Source: Candidatus Caccoplasma merdipullorum (lineage in GTDB: Bacteria; Bacteroidota; Bacteroidia; Bacteroidales; G3-4614). Taken from it: a DNA stretch of 38,599 bases. The stretch lies in NCBI GenBank assembly GCA_017694415.1, contig JADIMW010000053.1:1-38599 (forward strand), written 5' to 3'. Below are positions 15,652 through 24,706 of this stretch, piece by piece (the stretch's first letter is position 1; each line of letters begins with the position of its first letter). Both the position numbers and the translations under genes were made by a program. The notes beneath the pieces are model-generated. The model worked only from the letters and a program-made list of their open reading frames with translations, made no database searches and was not told the origin of the DNA.

Positions 15652-16582
15652 TACGGAGTGCCTGTCCCGGTTGCTTGAACGGCAAAAGGCATCGTGGAGT
15701 ACGGTTGCGGACAACTACGCCGCTCTTGAACAAGTTATGACCAAACGCATAATATTGCCGGGATGCAGCGTTACGGCCATGCACAATCCTGCACGCATCT
15801 TATCGACAGCATCGAAACCGGGCAAGAGCAACCCTGACGTGGGGAGTTGTTTTCTCTGCGCCGAAAAGCGGCCTGCCGAACAGGAAGGGATACCGTTTGC
15901 CGGAAGATACTCGATATTGGTAAACCCCTACCCTATTTTCAAACGGCACTATACGATAGCGGCTCTTACGCATACGGAGCAACGGATTGAGGGTCGGTTC
16001 GGTGATATGCTGCGGCTTTCGGTACGGCTGAACGGGCTTACCGTCTTTTACAACGGGGCGGAATGCGGAGCATCGGCTCCCCACCATGCACATTTTCAGG
16101 CCGGGGAGAGCAAGGTAATGCCGATAGAGGACGAATGGCGGAGTGCGGCGGAAATTGTTGCAGGGAACAATAGCGACGAAATATACCGTTTGTCGGAATC
16201 GTTGCGCAACGCATTTGTAATAGAAAGCGGGAATGCTGATTATGTCGAAGAGTCGTTCGGCAATATATGTGCGGCAGCACGGCACGGACACGACAAGGGT
16301 GAACCGATGATGAACGTTCTTGCCCGATATGTCGATGAAAGGTGGACGGTGTTCGTTTTCCTGCGCAAGAAGCACCGCCCGTCGTTCTACGGTTCAGACG
16401 GGGAAGGCAGGATGTTGGTAAGCCCGGCGTCGGTCGAAATGGGAGGATTGCTGATTCTTCCGCGCAGGGAGGATTTCGACAAAATAACGGCAGCTATTGT
16501 AACGGAACTGTACAACGAAGTCTGCATCGATAACGGCGAAGCCGACGGCATTGTTTCGAAACTGAAAAAGAAAACCGTATGA
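15638..16582 (+). CDS. DUF4922 protein, HIT-like phosphorylase/nucleotidyltransferase
   Basis: 314 residues. The central sequence [13 protein letters not shown] contains H150-x-H152-x-Q154, the histidine triad arrangement of the GalT/GDP-galactose phosphorylase branch of the HIT superfamily, in which the middle His forms a nucleotidyl intermediate. A CxxC pair (C71, C74) resembles the zinc-binding Cys of that branch. [23 protein letters not shown] is the typical strand leading into the active site. The family, DUF4922, is common in Bacteroidetes, with the substrate undefined. It overlaps both neighbours (14 bp upstream, ATGA downstream), so it is part of the same pathway. A sugar-1-phosphate or nucleotide-sugar substrate fits the neighbouring glycosyltransferase. 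Confidence 0.85.
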   Translation: MHNIDTECLSRLLERQKASWSTVADNYAALEQVMTKRIILPGCSVTAMHNPARILSTASKPGKSNPDVGSCFLCAEKRPAEQEGIPFAGRYSILVNPYPIFKRHYTIAALTHTEQRIEGRFGDMLRLSVRLNGLTVFYNGAECGASAPHHAHFQAGESKVMPIEDEWRSAAEIVAGNNSDEIYRLSESLRNAFVIESGNADYVEESFGNICAAARHGHDKGEPMMNVLARYVDERWTVFVFLRKKHRPSFYGSDGEGRMLVSPASVEMGGLLILPRREDFDKITAAIVTELYNEVCIDNGEADGIVSKLKKKTV

Positions 16583-17877
16583 ACGAACCAACTATAAGAG
16601 TCGGCATAATGTCGGCAGAGAGGATAACGGCAATGCTTCACGGGGATTATGTCATCGACGGAAGCGACGACCGGATTAACGGAGATGTTTCGGCGCAATA
16701 CGCCGACGGCGGTATTCTTTTCAACGGGGTACGATATTCTGTTTTGCGGCTGACTCCGGTATCGGAGAGCGAATGTTTCTTTACGTTGTGCGATGTAACT
16801 ATCGGCGTGGAGTTTCATTGGCAACGCAAGGAAGCACAGTCGTTCAGAGGAGGTATCGAGTTTTATGCCGCCGACGGCGCCGTTACTGTAATAAACAATA
16901 TTAATGCGGAAGAGTATTTGAAAAGCGTCATTTCGTCGGAGATGAACGCCCATGCATCGTTGGAGTTGCTGAAAGCGCACGCGGTAATATCGCGCAGCTG
17001 GCTTATTGCGCAGATAAGCAAAAAAGGGACGGATGCGAAAAACGGAGGCAAAGGCATGAGAGCGGACGGAAATGAGATAGTGAAGTGGTACGACCGCGAC
17101 GACCACAACCTTTTCGATGTTTGCGCCGACGACCACTGCCAACGTTATCAGGGGATAACGAAGGCGTATATTCCGACTGTAAAAAGAGCCGTGGAGGAGA
17201 CCCGCGGGGAGGTGCTTGTGTCCGACGGCGAGATATGCGATGCCCGCTTTTCGAAATGTTGCGGCGGGGCGACGGAGGAGTTCGGATACTGTTGGGAGGA
17301 TAAGGAAGTGAAATATTTGAAAGGTGTACGGGACTCTGCGGACGAGGCTCCGCTGCCCGACCTGACGACGGAGTGTGAAGCCGAAAAATGGATAGCGGCT
17401 GAACCGGAGGCTTTTTGCAACACGTCCGACGGCGAGATACTGCGTCAGATTCTCAACGACTTTGATATGGAGACTAACGATTTTTACCGCTGGCAGGTAT
17501 GGTATTCGCAACAGGAATTGTCGGATATTGTACGTGAACGGAGCGGCATCGATTTCGGCACGATAGAGTCGCTTACGCCGCTGGAGAGGGGCGTATCGGG
17601 GAGAATATCGCGATTGAGGATTGACGGAAGCAAACGGAGCATGATAATCGGCAAGGAACTGGAGATACGGAAAACGCTTTCGCAGTCGCACCTGTACAGT
17701 TCGGCATTTACGGTTAAGCGCGAGAACGGCGACTTTGTAATATATGGTGCCGGATGGGGGCATGGTGTGGGGCTGTGTCAAATCGGGGCTGCGGTAATGG
17801 GCAGCAAGGGGTACGGTTACAGGGAGATTCTCGCCCACTACTACAAGGGGGCTCGCGTGGAGGCTGCTTATAATTAA
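16579..17877 (+). CDS. SpoIID/LytB-domain protein without signal peptide
   Basis: 432 residues. The SpoIID domain is intact: INAEEYLKSVISSEM with catalytic-position E121, LLKAHAVISRSW, GEVLVSDGEICDARFSKCCGGATEEFGYCWED, and the C-terminal GWGHGVGLCQIGAAVMGSKGYGYREILAHYYKGA. SpoIID of sporulating firmicutes is a lytic transglycosylase that cuts denuded glycan strands. The N-terminus ([16 protein letters not shown]) shows no signal peptide or membrane helix, so the protein appears cytoplasmic, unlike SpoIID. A Cys-rich stretch lies around residues 230-240. It starts by ATGA overlap with the DUF4922 gene and is followed after 9 bp by an AmpG-like transporter. Confidence 0.9.
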   Translation: MNEPTIRVGIMSAERITAMLHGDYVIDGSDDRINGDVSAQYADGGILFNGVRYSVLRLTPVSESECFFTLCDVTIGVEFHWQRKEAQSFRGGIEFYAADGAVTVINNINAEEYLKSVISSEMNAHASLELLKAHAVISRSWLIAQISKKGTDAKNGGKGMRADGNEIVKWYDRDDHNLFDVCADDHCQRYQGITKAYIPTVKRAVEETRGEVLVSDGEICDARFSKCCGGATEEFGYCWEDKEVKYLKGVRDSADEAPLPDLTTECEAEKWIAAEPEAFCNTSDGEILRQILNDFDMETNDFYRWQVWYSQQELSDIVRERSGIDFGTIESLTPLERGVSGRISRLRIDGSKRSMIIGKELEIRKTLSQSHLYSSAFTVKRENGDFVIYGAGWGHGVGLCQIGAAVMGSKGYGYREILAHYYKGARVEAAYN

Positions 17878-17886
17878 GGGATTGGT

Positions 17887-19209
17887 ATGATTGACTTCAG
17901 GAACAGAATATCGCCGTGGTATTGGATTCCCTCGCTCTATTTCGCGCAGGGGCTGCCGTACGTTATGGTTATGACCGTATCTGTCATAATGTATAAGCGA
18001 CTCGGCATCTCCAACACGGATATTGCCCTTTATACAAGCTGGCTTTATCTGCCGTGGGTTATAAAACCGTTCTGGAGCCCGATAGTGGACATGTTCAAGA
18101 CTAAACGGCTGTGGGTACTGGCTACGCAGATTCTTATGGGCGCGGGATTTGCAGGTATTGCTCTCACGCTTCCGGCCGACAATTTTTTCAGAATAACTCT
18201 TGCCGTATTTTGGCTGCTGGCGTTTACTTCCGCTACGCACGACATTGCGTCGGACGGGTTTTACATGCTTGCGCTCGACGTTAAGGAGCAATCGTTTTTT
18301 GTGGGGATACGCAGCACGTTTTACCGTATTGCGACGATTGCCGGACAGGGTGGACTGGTTGTCGTGGCCGGTTGGCTCGAAAAGAGTACCGGGTCGATAA
18401 CCACGGCATGGTCGAGCACATTTCTGGTAGTTGCGGCACTGTTCGTCCTGATTTTCGGCTACCACACGGCAGTATTGCCTAAACCCGACAGCGACACGAC
18501 GGTTACAAGGGAGCGTGTAAGGGTTTCCGCACTTTTCAGGGAGTTCGGCGCGGTGTTTTCTTCGTTTTTCAAAAAGAGGCATATTGTTACGGCTATTCTG
18601 TTTTTGCTGCTGTATCGTTTTCCGGAGGCTCAACTCGTGAAACTTATCAATCCGTTCTTACTCGATGCGGTTGAAAAGGGGGGATTGGGCATGAGTACTG
18701 AAGATGTCGGTATTGCTTACGGCACGATAGGGATAATAGGTTTGAGCGCAGGGGGCATAATCGGGGGGATATGCGCTGCTCGCGGAGGACTCGCGAAATG
18801 GTTGTGGCCCATGGCATGGAGCCTTTCTCTTACTTGTCTTGCTTTCGTGTTTCTGGCTTATTTCCAGCCGCAAAACTTCGCCGTCATTTCGGCTTGTGTT
18901 TTTGTGGAGCAGTTCGGATATGGTTTCGGTTTTACGGCATATATGTTGTTTATGATATATTTTTCGCAGGGGGAGCATAAAACTGCGCACTACGCATTAT
19001 GTACGGCATTTATGGCATTGGGCATGATGCTGCCGGGTATGGCTGCGGGGTGGATTCAGGAGATGTTGGGGTATGAAAGGTTTTTCGTCTGGGTTATGAT
19101 ATGCTGTGCAATCACTATTGCCGTTTGCGCTTTTGTAAAGATAGACGCGGATTACGGCTCTGCCCCGAAACATTCCGATACGGAAGAGAATCGGGCGGAG
19201 GCGAAATAG
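17887..19209 (+). CDS. AmpG-like MFS transporter (muropeptide or related permease)
   Basis: 440 residues with about twelve hydrophobic segments and MFS features. WYWIPSLYFAQGLPYVMVMTVSVIMYKRLG at the N-terminus and LPWVIKPFWSPIVDM in the loop after TM2 are characteristic of the AmpG subgroup, which imports anhydro-muropeptides in proton symport. The second half repeats this with YRFPEAQLVKLINPF. It directly follows the SpoIID-domain gene (9 bp), and pairing of SpoIID and AmpG suggests use of cell-wall fragments. The substrate is inferred from similarity, not demonstrated. About 130 bp then separates it from uvrB. Confidence 0.88.
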   Translation: MIDFRNRISPWYWIPSLYFAQGLPYVMVMTVSVIMYKRLGISNTDIALYTSWLYLPWVIKPFWSPIVDMFKTKRLWVLATQILMGAGFAGIALTLPADNFFRITLAVFWLLAFTSATHDIASDGFYMLALDVKEQSFFVGIRSTFYRIATIAGQGGLVVVAGWLEKSTGSITTAWSSTFLVVAALFVLIFGYHTAVLPKPDSDTTVTRERVRVSALFREFGAVFSSFFKKRHIVTAILFLLLYRFPEAQLVKLINPFLLDAVEKGGLGMSTEDVGIAYGTIGIIGLSAGGIIGGICAARGGLAKWLWPMAWSLSLTCLAFVFLAYFQPQNFAVISACVFVEQFGYGFGFTAYMLFMIYFSQGEHKTAHYALCTAFMALGMMLPGMAAGWIQEMLGYERFFVWVMICCAITIAVCAFVKIDADYGSAPKHSDTEENRAEAK

Positions 19210-19345
19210 TTTTCCGAGGGTACTTGTTGCTTTCCATGCTGAACGGAAGGAATGAATAAACTGCATCCCGCACCTTTATAATTTAATCCGGCCTGAAACT
19301 GTACGGGTTTATTTTAGTATATTCGCATTCTTAAATTACGTGCCG

Positions 19346-21379
19346 ATGGATTTCAAGTTGGTTTCTTCATATTCGCCTACCGGCGACCAGCCAGAAGCTA
19401 TTGAAGGTCTTGTAAACGGGATAAACGAGGGACTGCCTGCGCAAACTTTACTGGGCGTAACGGGGTCGGGCAAAACGTTTACAATGGCCAACGTCATTGC
19501 CCGCGTGAACAAGCCGACTTTGATTTTAAGCCACAACAAGACTTTGGCCGCCCAGCTTTATACGGAGTTTAAGGGTTTTTTCCCGGACAACGCCGTGGAG
19601 TATTTCGTTTCGTATTACGATTATTATCAACCGGAGGCTTATATCCCTACTACGGATACTTATATTGAGAAGGATCTCGCCATAAACGAAGAGATAGACC
19701 GCCTGCGACTTGCCGCCACATCGGCTTTGTTGTCGGGACGTAAAGACGTGGTGGTGGTTTCGTCGGTATCGTGCCTGTACGGTATAGGCAACCCGCAGGA
19801 CTTCAACACCAACCTTATTTCGATACACTGCGGCGATACCATAGGGCGCAACACGCTGCTGCGGATGCTTGTGGACGCGCTTTATTCGAGGAACGAAACG
19901 GAGCCTGCCCGTGGAACTTTCAGGGTTAAGGGGGACTGCGTGGAGATATATCTCGCCTATGACAACATGATTCTGCGGGTGTCGTTCTGGGGCGAGGAGA
20001 TTGAGTCGATAGAGTGCGCCGATATTGAAACGGGACGCACTACGGGGAGTTTCGACAGCTTCAATATTTACCCTGCCAACTTGTTCGTTACGAGTAAGGA
20101 GCGCATCGACAAAGCTCTTGAGGAGATTGCCTGCGACCTTGACAAACAGGTACTTTTTTTCAACGGCATCGGGAAGGAGCTGGAGGCTAAACGCCTTTAC
20201 GAACGGGTATCGTACGATATGGAGATGATTAAGGAGATAGGGCACTGTTCGGGTATAGAGAATTATTCGCGTTACTTCGACGGCCGCGAACCGGGAAGCC
20301 GCCCGTTCTGCCTGTTAGATTACTTTCCAAAGGATTTTCTCGTGATAATCGACGAGAGCCATGTTACCGTTCCGCAGATTCGCGCCATGTACGGCGGAGA
20401 CCACTCGCGCAAGCTGAATCTTGTGGAGTACGGATTCCGACTGCCTGCAGCTATAGACAACCGCCCGCTGAAATTTGCGGAGTTCGAGGCTCTTACGCCG
20501 CAGATAATATATGTAAGCGCAACGCCTGCCGATTATGAGCTGGAGAAGTCGGAAGGGGTTATCGTGGAACAGGTGGTGCGCCCGACGGGACTGCTCGACC
20601 CTGTAATAGAGGTGCGCCCTAGCCTGAACCAGATTGATGACCTGTTAGAGGAGATTCAGAGGCGTATAGAGAAGAATGAAAGGGTGCTTGTTACTACGCT
20701 GACCAAACGGATGGCGGAGGAACTTAATTCGTACTTGCTTCGCATAGACATAAGGTGCAACTATATACACTCGGACGTGGAGACTCTCGACAGGATAGAG
20801 ATTATCGACGGCCTGCGCAAAGGGGTTTACGATGTTCTTATCGGGGTGAACCTGCTGCGCGAGGGGCTGGACTTGCCGGAGGTGTCGTTGGTGGCTATTC
20901 TGGATGCAGACAAGGAGGGTTTTCTGCGTTCGCACAGGTCTCTTACTCAAACTGCGGGACGTGCCGCCCGTAACCTTAACGGTACGGTTATAATGTATGC
21001 CGACAAGATAACGGAGAGCATGCAACAGACTATCGACGAGACTAACCGCCGAAGGGAGAAACAGATTAAATACAACAAGGAACACAATATAACGCCCAAA
21101 GCCATTAAGAAAGCGCAGGAATCGGTTCTGGCGGGGACTTCGGCCAAAGCGTCCAAAGGGAAGGGCAAAACACCGACTTACAACGAGGAGTATTCAACCA
21201 ATGTAAATCTGGCGGCTGACCCTGTTGTACGTTACATGGACAAGGAATCGCTGAAGGCTGCCATAGAGAAATGCCGCTCGGCAATGGGGGATGCCGCCAA
21301 ACGGCTGGAGTTTATCGAAGCTGCGCGGTTGCGCGATGAGTTGCTGAAATTGCAAGAGATGCTCGACGGGGTGGAATAA
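19346..21379 (+). CDS. uvrB: Excinuclease ABC subunit B (UvrB)
   Basis: 677 residues from ATG 19346; a GTG two codons earlier (19340) is a possible alternative. Full-length UvrB: Walker A GVTGSGKT (37-44), beta-hairpin YYDYYQPEAYIP that inserts between DNA strands, DESH Walker B, helicase motifs V-VI (GVNLLREGLDLPEV, QTAGRAARN) and a C-terminal UVR motif (RLEFIEAARLRDELLKL) that contacts UvrC. It loads onto DNA lesions after UvrA in nucleotide excision repair in the cytoplasm. The gene is followed after 11 bp by the YgiQ-type gene, suggesting co-transcription. A weak TATATTCG promoter-like element lies at 19318-19325. Confidence 0.98.
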   Translation: MDFKLVSSYSPTGDQPEAIEGLVNGINEGLPAQTLLGVTGSGKTFTMANVIARVNKPTLILSHNKTLAAQLYTEFKGFFPDNAVEYFVSYYDYYQPEAYIPTTDTYIEKDLAINEEIDRLRLAATSALLSGRKDVVVVSSVSCLYGIGNPQDFNTNLISIHCGDTIGRNTLLRMLVDALYSRNETEPARGTFRVKGDCVEIYLAYDNMILRVSFWGEEIESIECADIETGRTTGSFDSFNIYPANLFVTSKERIDKALEEIACDLDKQVLFFNGIGKELEAKRLYERVSYDMEMIKEIGHCSGIENYSRYFDGREPGSRPFCLLDYFPKDFLVIIDESHVTVPQIRAMYGGDHSRKLNLVEYGFRLPAAIDNRPLKFAEFEALTPQIIYVSATPADYELEKSEGVIVEQVVRPTGLLDPVIEVRPSLNQIDDLLEEIQRRIEKNERVLVTTLTKRMAEELNSYLLRIDIRCNYIHSDVETLDRIEIIDGLRKGVYDVLIGVNLLREGLDLPEVSLVAILDADKEGFLRSHRSLTQTAGRAARNLNGTVIMYADKITESMQQTIDETNRRREKQIKYNKEHNITPKAIKKAQESVLAGTSAKASKGKGKTPTYNEEYSTNVNLAADPVVRYMDKESLKAAIEKCRSAMGDAAKRLEFIEAARLRDELLKLQEMLDGVE

Positions 21380-21390
21380 AAACGGAAATT

Positions 21391-23283
21391 ATGATTGACG
21401 GCGACGAAAAAAGGGTCGATTTGAAGAGGTGGCTTCCGACGACTAAAAAGGAGGTGGAGCTGCGAAACTGGGATTATCTGGATGTGATAATCTTCAGCGG
21501 CGATGCTTATGTTGATCATCCGTCGTTCGGCGCAGCCGTCATAGGGCGCGTTCTCGAAGCCGAAGGCCTGAGGGTGGCCATAGTTCCGCAACCTAACTGG
21601 AGGGACGATTTGCGCGACTTTAAGAAACTCGGCAAACCGCGTCTGTTTTTTGGTGTGTCGGCGGGTGCTATGGACTCGATGGTAAACCACTATACCGCCA
21701 ACAAACGACTCCGTTCGGACGATGCTTATACGCCAGACAACAAAGCGGGGATGCGCCCCGACTACCCTACCATAGTCTATACGCAGATACTGAAAAGGCT
21801 CTTTCCCGATACGCCTGTTGTTGTGGGGGGGATAGAGGCCTCGATGCGCCGATTCGCACATTACGACTACTGGCAGGACAGATTCAGGGAATCTATCTTG
21901 CCGGAATGTGGTGCGGATATTCTTATTTACGGCATGGGGGAACAACCGGTTAGGGAGATTGCCCGCGAACTTGCTGCAGGCAAACCGATAGAGGAACTGA
22001 AAGGGATTCGCCAGACTGCCGTGATGGATGTGCTACCGCCTGTTGCTGGGGAACAGGATATTATATTGTCTTCGTTCGATGAGTGTGCGAAGAGCAAAAA
22101 GACCGAGGCGGAGAATTTCAGAGTAATCGAGGAGGAAGGGAACAGGACTACCCCTTATACATTATGGCAGGGACACGGCAACCGTGCGGTGAGGGTAAAC
22201 CCGCCGTACCCTCCGATGAGCGAGGCGGAGATTGATGCTTCGTTCGACTTGCCTTATACCCGCCTGCCTCACCCTAAATACAAGGGGAAACGGATTCCGG
22301 CATACGACATGATTCGGTTTTCGGTAAACCTGCACCGCGGGTGTTTCGGAGGGTGTTCGTTCTGCGCAATAGCGGCGCATCAGGGTAAACAGGTGGTGTC
22401 GCGTTCGGAGAGGTCGATTTTGAGAGAGGTCAAGGCGGTAACGGAAATGCCGGATTTCAAGGGGTACATATCGGATCTCGGCGGGCCGTCGGCAAACATG
22501 TACAAGATGCACGGCAAAGACCGGGAATTATGCAGCAAATGCAAACGGGCATCGTGTCTGTTCCCCGCCGTTTGCAGGAATCTCGACTGCAACCATGCTC
22601 CGCTTACGGAGTTGTACCGCAAGGCCGACCGCATAAAGGGGGTTAAGAAGAGTTTTATCGGTAGCGGGATACGTTACGACATGCTGCTGCACAGGAACGA
22701 GGATGAAAGGCTGAACGAGGCGGCACGCGAATATACGCACGAGGTTATCTGCCGGCACGTATCGGGCAGGTTGAAGGTTGCTCCGGAACATACGTCGTCT
22801 ACCGTTCTGAAACTGATGCGCAAACCGGACTTCAAACTTTTTACGGAGTTCAACAGGATTTTCGACGAGATAAACCGCAGGGAGGGGCTTAACCAGCAAC
22901 TTGTGCCGTATTTTATTTCGAGCCACCCGGGGTGTACGGAAGAGGACATGGCCGAACTTGCGGCTATTACCAAGGAACTGCATTTTCATCTGGAACAGGT
23001 ACAGGACTTCACTCCTACCCCCATGACTTTATCGACGGAGATATTTTACACAGGGATAAATCCTTATACGGGCGAGAAAGTCTATACGGCAAAACGTAAG
23101 GAGGAGAAGTTGTTGCAGCGGGAGTTCTTTTTCTGGTACAAGGCGGAATCGGCTGCCGTAATAAGGCGAGAGCTGGAAAGGATAGGACGCCGCGACTTGA
23201 TAAACCGCCTGTTAGGAAACAGACAGGAAAAGGGTAATAGCTGCAAGCCTGTTAAGAAGTCTGTTAAGAAAGGGAAAAGATAA
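21391..23283 (+). CDS. ygiQ: YgiQ-family radical SAM protein
   Basis: 630 residues. The N-terminal UPF0313/YgiQ region (WLPTTKKEVELRNWDYLDVIIFSGDAYVDHPSFGAAVIGR) leads into a radical SAM core with the cluster ligands C318-x3-C322-x2-C325 (RGCFGGCSFC). KVAPEHTSSTVLKLM and YFISSHPGC follow, then the C-terminal DUF3362-like segment QDFTPTPMTLSTEIFYTG. Extra Cys (CSKCKRASCLFPAVC, about 380-395) may hold an auxiliary metal or cluster. The family is universal in gut Bacteroidetes but its reaction is not established. A Lys-rich tail ends the protein. It is the last gene before the terminator at 23436. Confidence 0.95.
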   Translation: MIDGDEKRVDLKRWLPTTKKEVELRNWDYLDVIIFSGDAYVDHPSFGAAVIGRVLEAEGLRVAIVPQPNWRDDLRDFKKLGKPRLFFGVSAGAMDSMVNHYTANKRLRSDDAYTPDNKAGMRPDYPTIVYTQILKRLFPDTPVVVGGIEASMRRFAHYDYWQDRFRESILPECGADILIYGMGEQPVREIARELAAGKPIEELKGIRQTAVMDVLPPVAGEQDIILSSFDECAKSKKTEAENFRVIEEEGNRTTPYTLWQGHGNRAVRVNPPYPPMSEAEIDASFDLPYTRLPHPKYKGKRIPAYDMIRFSVNLHRGCFGGCSFCAIAAHQGKQVVSRSERSILREVKAVTEMPDFKGYISDLGGPSANMYKMHGKDRELCSKCKRASCLFPAVCRNLDCNHAPLTELYRKADRIKGVKKSFIGSGIRYDMLLHRNEDERLNEAAREYTHEVICRHVSGRLKVAPEHTSSTVLKLMRKPDFKLFTEFNRIFDEINRREGLNQQLVPYFISSHPGCTEEDMAELAAITKELHFHLEQVQDFTPTPMTLSTEIFYTGINPYTGEKVYTAKRKEEKLLQREFFFWYKAESAAVIRRELERIGRRDLINRLLGNRQEKGNSCKPVKKSVKKGKR

Positions 23284-23366
23284 GGCCTCCCACCACAAAG
23301 GGCTTTTAACTGCGAAAACCACTATATAAAAGCGCGTTCAAAAGAGTATGCCTTACAAAAGGGTAT

Positions 23367-23423
23367 GCTTTACAGGAGACGCCGTCAATCTTGCACCGCT
23401 TTATAGGAGACGCTGTCGGTCTT
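23367..23423 (+). repeat. Two-copy 26-bp direct repeat, 31-bp period
   Basis: The segment from 23367 recurs at 23398 with four mismatches; the shared core is GGAGACGCYGTC, ending CTT. A shorter doublet, GTATGCYTTACA at 23346 and 23363, lies just before it. The repeats sit in the intergenic stretch between the radical SAM gene and the terminator (23284-23435), which otherwise holds no gene. Confidence 0.65.
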
Positions 23424-23435
23424 ATTCGCCGACAT

Positions 23436-23474
23436 AAAGATAGCGACCGACTGATTGGTCGGCCGCTATCTTTT
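23436..23474. terminator. Bidirectional intrinsic terminator between convergent genes
   Basis: AAAGATAGCG pairs with CGCTATCTTT and CCGAC pairs with GTCGG across a short loop (tgattg), with one unpaired base on each side. The stem is flanked by A on the left and TTTT on the right, so it can stop transcription from the radical SAM gene on the + strand and from the lipoprotein gene on the minus strand. Confidence 0.88.
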
Positions 23475-23494
23475 ACTGTATTATGAATTATTGA

Positions 23495-24076
23495 TTACTC
23501 TCCAGCAGATGCGCTCGGACAAACTACCGATATATATACATCTTGATCCAACAACTCCAGCGACCCGGTTGCAAGTACAGCCAGATTCATTACGTTGCTG
23601 CTCTTTGAGAAACTGCCTTTTATTTTAGTTACCGTAGCATAGGTACCCGAAATATCTATCTGTACATCGCAAACATAATCTACTACGCACAAATCGGCAT
23701 CGGAGGATGAAACGGTATATGGAACTCCGCTTATGGACAGATTAGAAGAAGGAGTAGGCCCCATACCTATTATTTCCAAAACAAGGTCTTCGATGCTCAA
23801 TCCGAATGCGGAAGAACTCAGAGACATATTTATTGACTGGTTATCAACAGGAACAGTAAGTTGAACAGAAGGCTCTTCCGAGTTCGGTTCTCTGTTGAAT
23901 ACTTTCAATGTACCGGTATATGTTTTGGTTTCCACTTCGGAACCGCCTCCGTTACCTCCGCTAACATCGGAACCTCCCATGTTTACACCATTGTCATCGT
24001 CTTTATTACATGAAGAGAAGAAAGAAACTGATGCGACAAGCATTAAGAGCATCGCAATTGAATAAATTTTTTTCAT
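23495..24076 (-). CDS. Surface-type lipoprotein, calycin-like beta fold
   Basis: 193 residues. A lipoprotein signal peptide ends FFSSC (C23), followed by NKDDDNG, an acidic stretch of the kind that marks surface-exposed lipoproteins in Bacteroidetes, and a Gly/Ser-rich linker (GGSDVSGGNGGGSE). The rest is beta-rich (TYTGTLKVFN, VQLTVPVDNQSINMSL, LSISGVPYTVSSSD, VQIDISGTYATVTKIKGSFS) and resembles the calycin/lipocalin-like domains of Bacteroides lipoproteins. It is a single gene with its own promoter. The ligand or role is unknown. Confidence 0.8.
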   Translation of the reverse strand: MKKIYSIAMLLMLVASVSFFSSCNKDDDNGVNMGGSDVSGGNGGGSEVETKTYTGTLKVFNREPNSEEPSVQLTVPVDNQSINMSLSSSAFGLSIEDLVLEIIGMGPTPSSNLSISGVPYTVSSSDADLCVVDYVCDVQIDISGTYATVTKIKGSFSKSSNVMNLAVLATGSLELLDQDVYISVVCPSASAGE

Positions 24077-24140
24077 TTTCAGTCTTTTTTTAATTGATTA
24101 ATCGATGCGGCAAGAACGACGCCGCTATTTGTTTGTGCAG

Positions 24141-24148
24141 CAAAGTTA
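24141..24148 (-). promoter_or_regulatory. Candidate promoter (-7 TAACTTTG) of the lipoprotein gene
   Basis: On the minus strand TAACTTTG matches TAnnTTTG and lies about 65 bp upstream of the lipoprotein ATG. The -33 region is AT-rich without a clear TTTG. Confidence 0.5.
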
Positions 24149-24639
24149 ATACTAATTTTCCATATTATCACTATTTTTAAGTTGAACTACCGTTGATTCA
24201 CAATCTCCGACACAGGCAGGTATACAGGTAAATACTTAAATATGAGGTATTTATATTATCCTACCATAATCGCTACAAAAGAGCCTTTAATGTAGTTTTT
24301 TTTGCATATGACGCATATATGTTCTGTAGGATTAATAAATACGACTTTTGTATGGATATGCAGAGTGAGTTGCAGACGACCTATATATCGTACTTTTTGC
24401 AGTATCTTACACTGTATGTAATATTATGCAAAATGTTATTGCGGATATTTGCTATAATTATATTGTCGGCAAAACTTATATGGCAACAGCTCCCGCTTCA
24501 ATATTGACGCTGTTGTCTGCATTTTAATAATTACGGCGTGGATGTATCGTTTCGGGCTGTTTTGGTTTCGGTATATTGAAAAGAGTTTGGGAGAAGGGGA
24601 TACCCGGCATTTACGGCAAATATTGCCTGCTGTTTTTTT

Positions 24640-24687
24640 GCGAGCACGAGACTGGCGGTATATCGCATACCGTAGTCTCATGCTCGC
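24640..24687. other. 48-bp near-perfect hairpin just after the Usp gene
   Basis: GCGAGCA-c-GAGACT and GGTAT pair with ATACC and AGTCTC-a-TGCTCGC around a 5-nt loop (atcgc), with one mismatch and a 3-nt internal loop. It lies 20 bp beyond the stop of the universal stress protein gene. On that strand it is followed by A residues rather than T, so it is not a standard intrinsic terminator and may protect the mRNA 3' end. Confidence 0.7.
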
Positions 24688-24706
24688 TATCATAAAGGAA
24701 ATGAAA

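Larger units (their letters stand above)
24077..24706. other. Gene-free stretch with promoter and hairpins
   Basis: About 630 bp without a credible ORF. It carries the promoter of the lipoprotein gene near its left end, an AT-rich middle with a short imperfect inverted repeat (CAACAGC at 24484 with GCTGTTG at 24509, 18-nt loop), and a long hairpin at 24640-24687. No RNA-gene signature was recognised. Confidence 0.6.

Noticed and set aside
16387..18633. 748-codon open frame on the minus strand
   Set aside because: It lies antisense to three well-supported genes (DUF4922, SpoIID-domain, AmpG-like) and its translation is Arg/Pro-rich with no domain; it is open only because of the codon bias of the other strand.
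24319..24507. 62-codon ORF
   Set aside because: No domain, no neighbours on this strand, AT-rich content and no promoter; not supportable as a gene.
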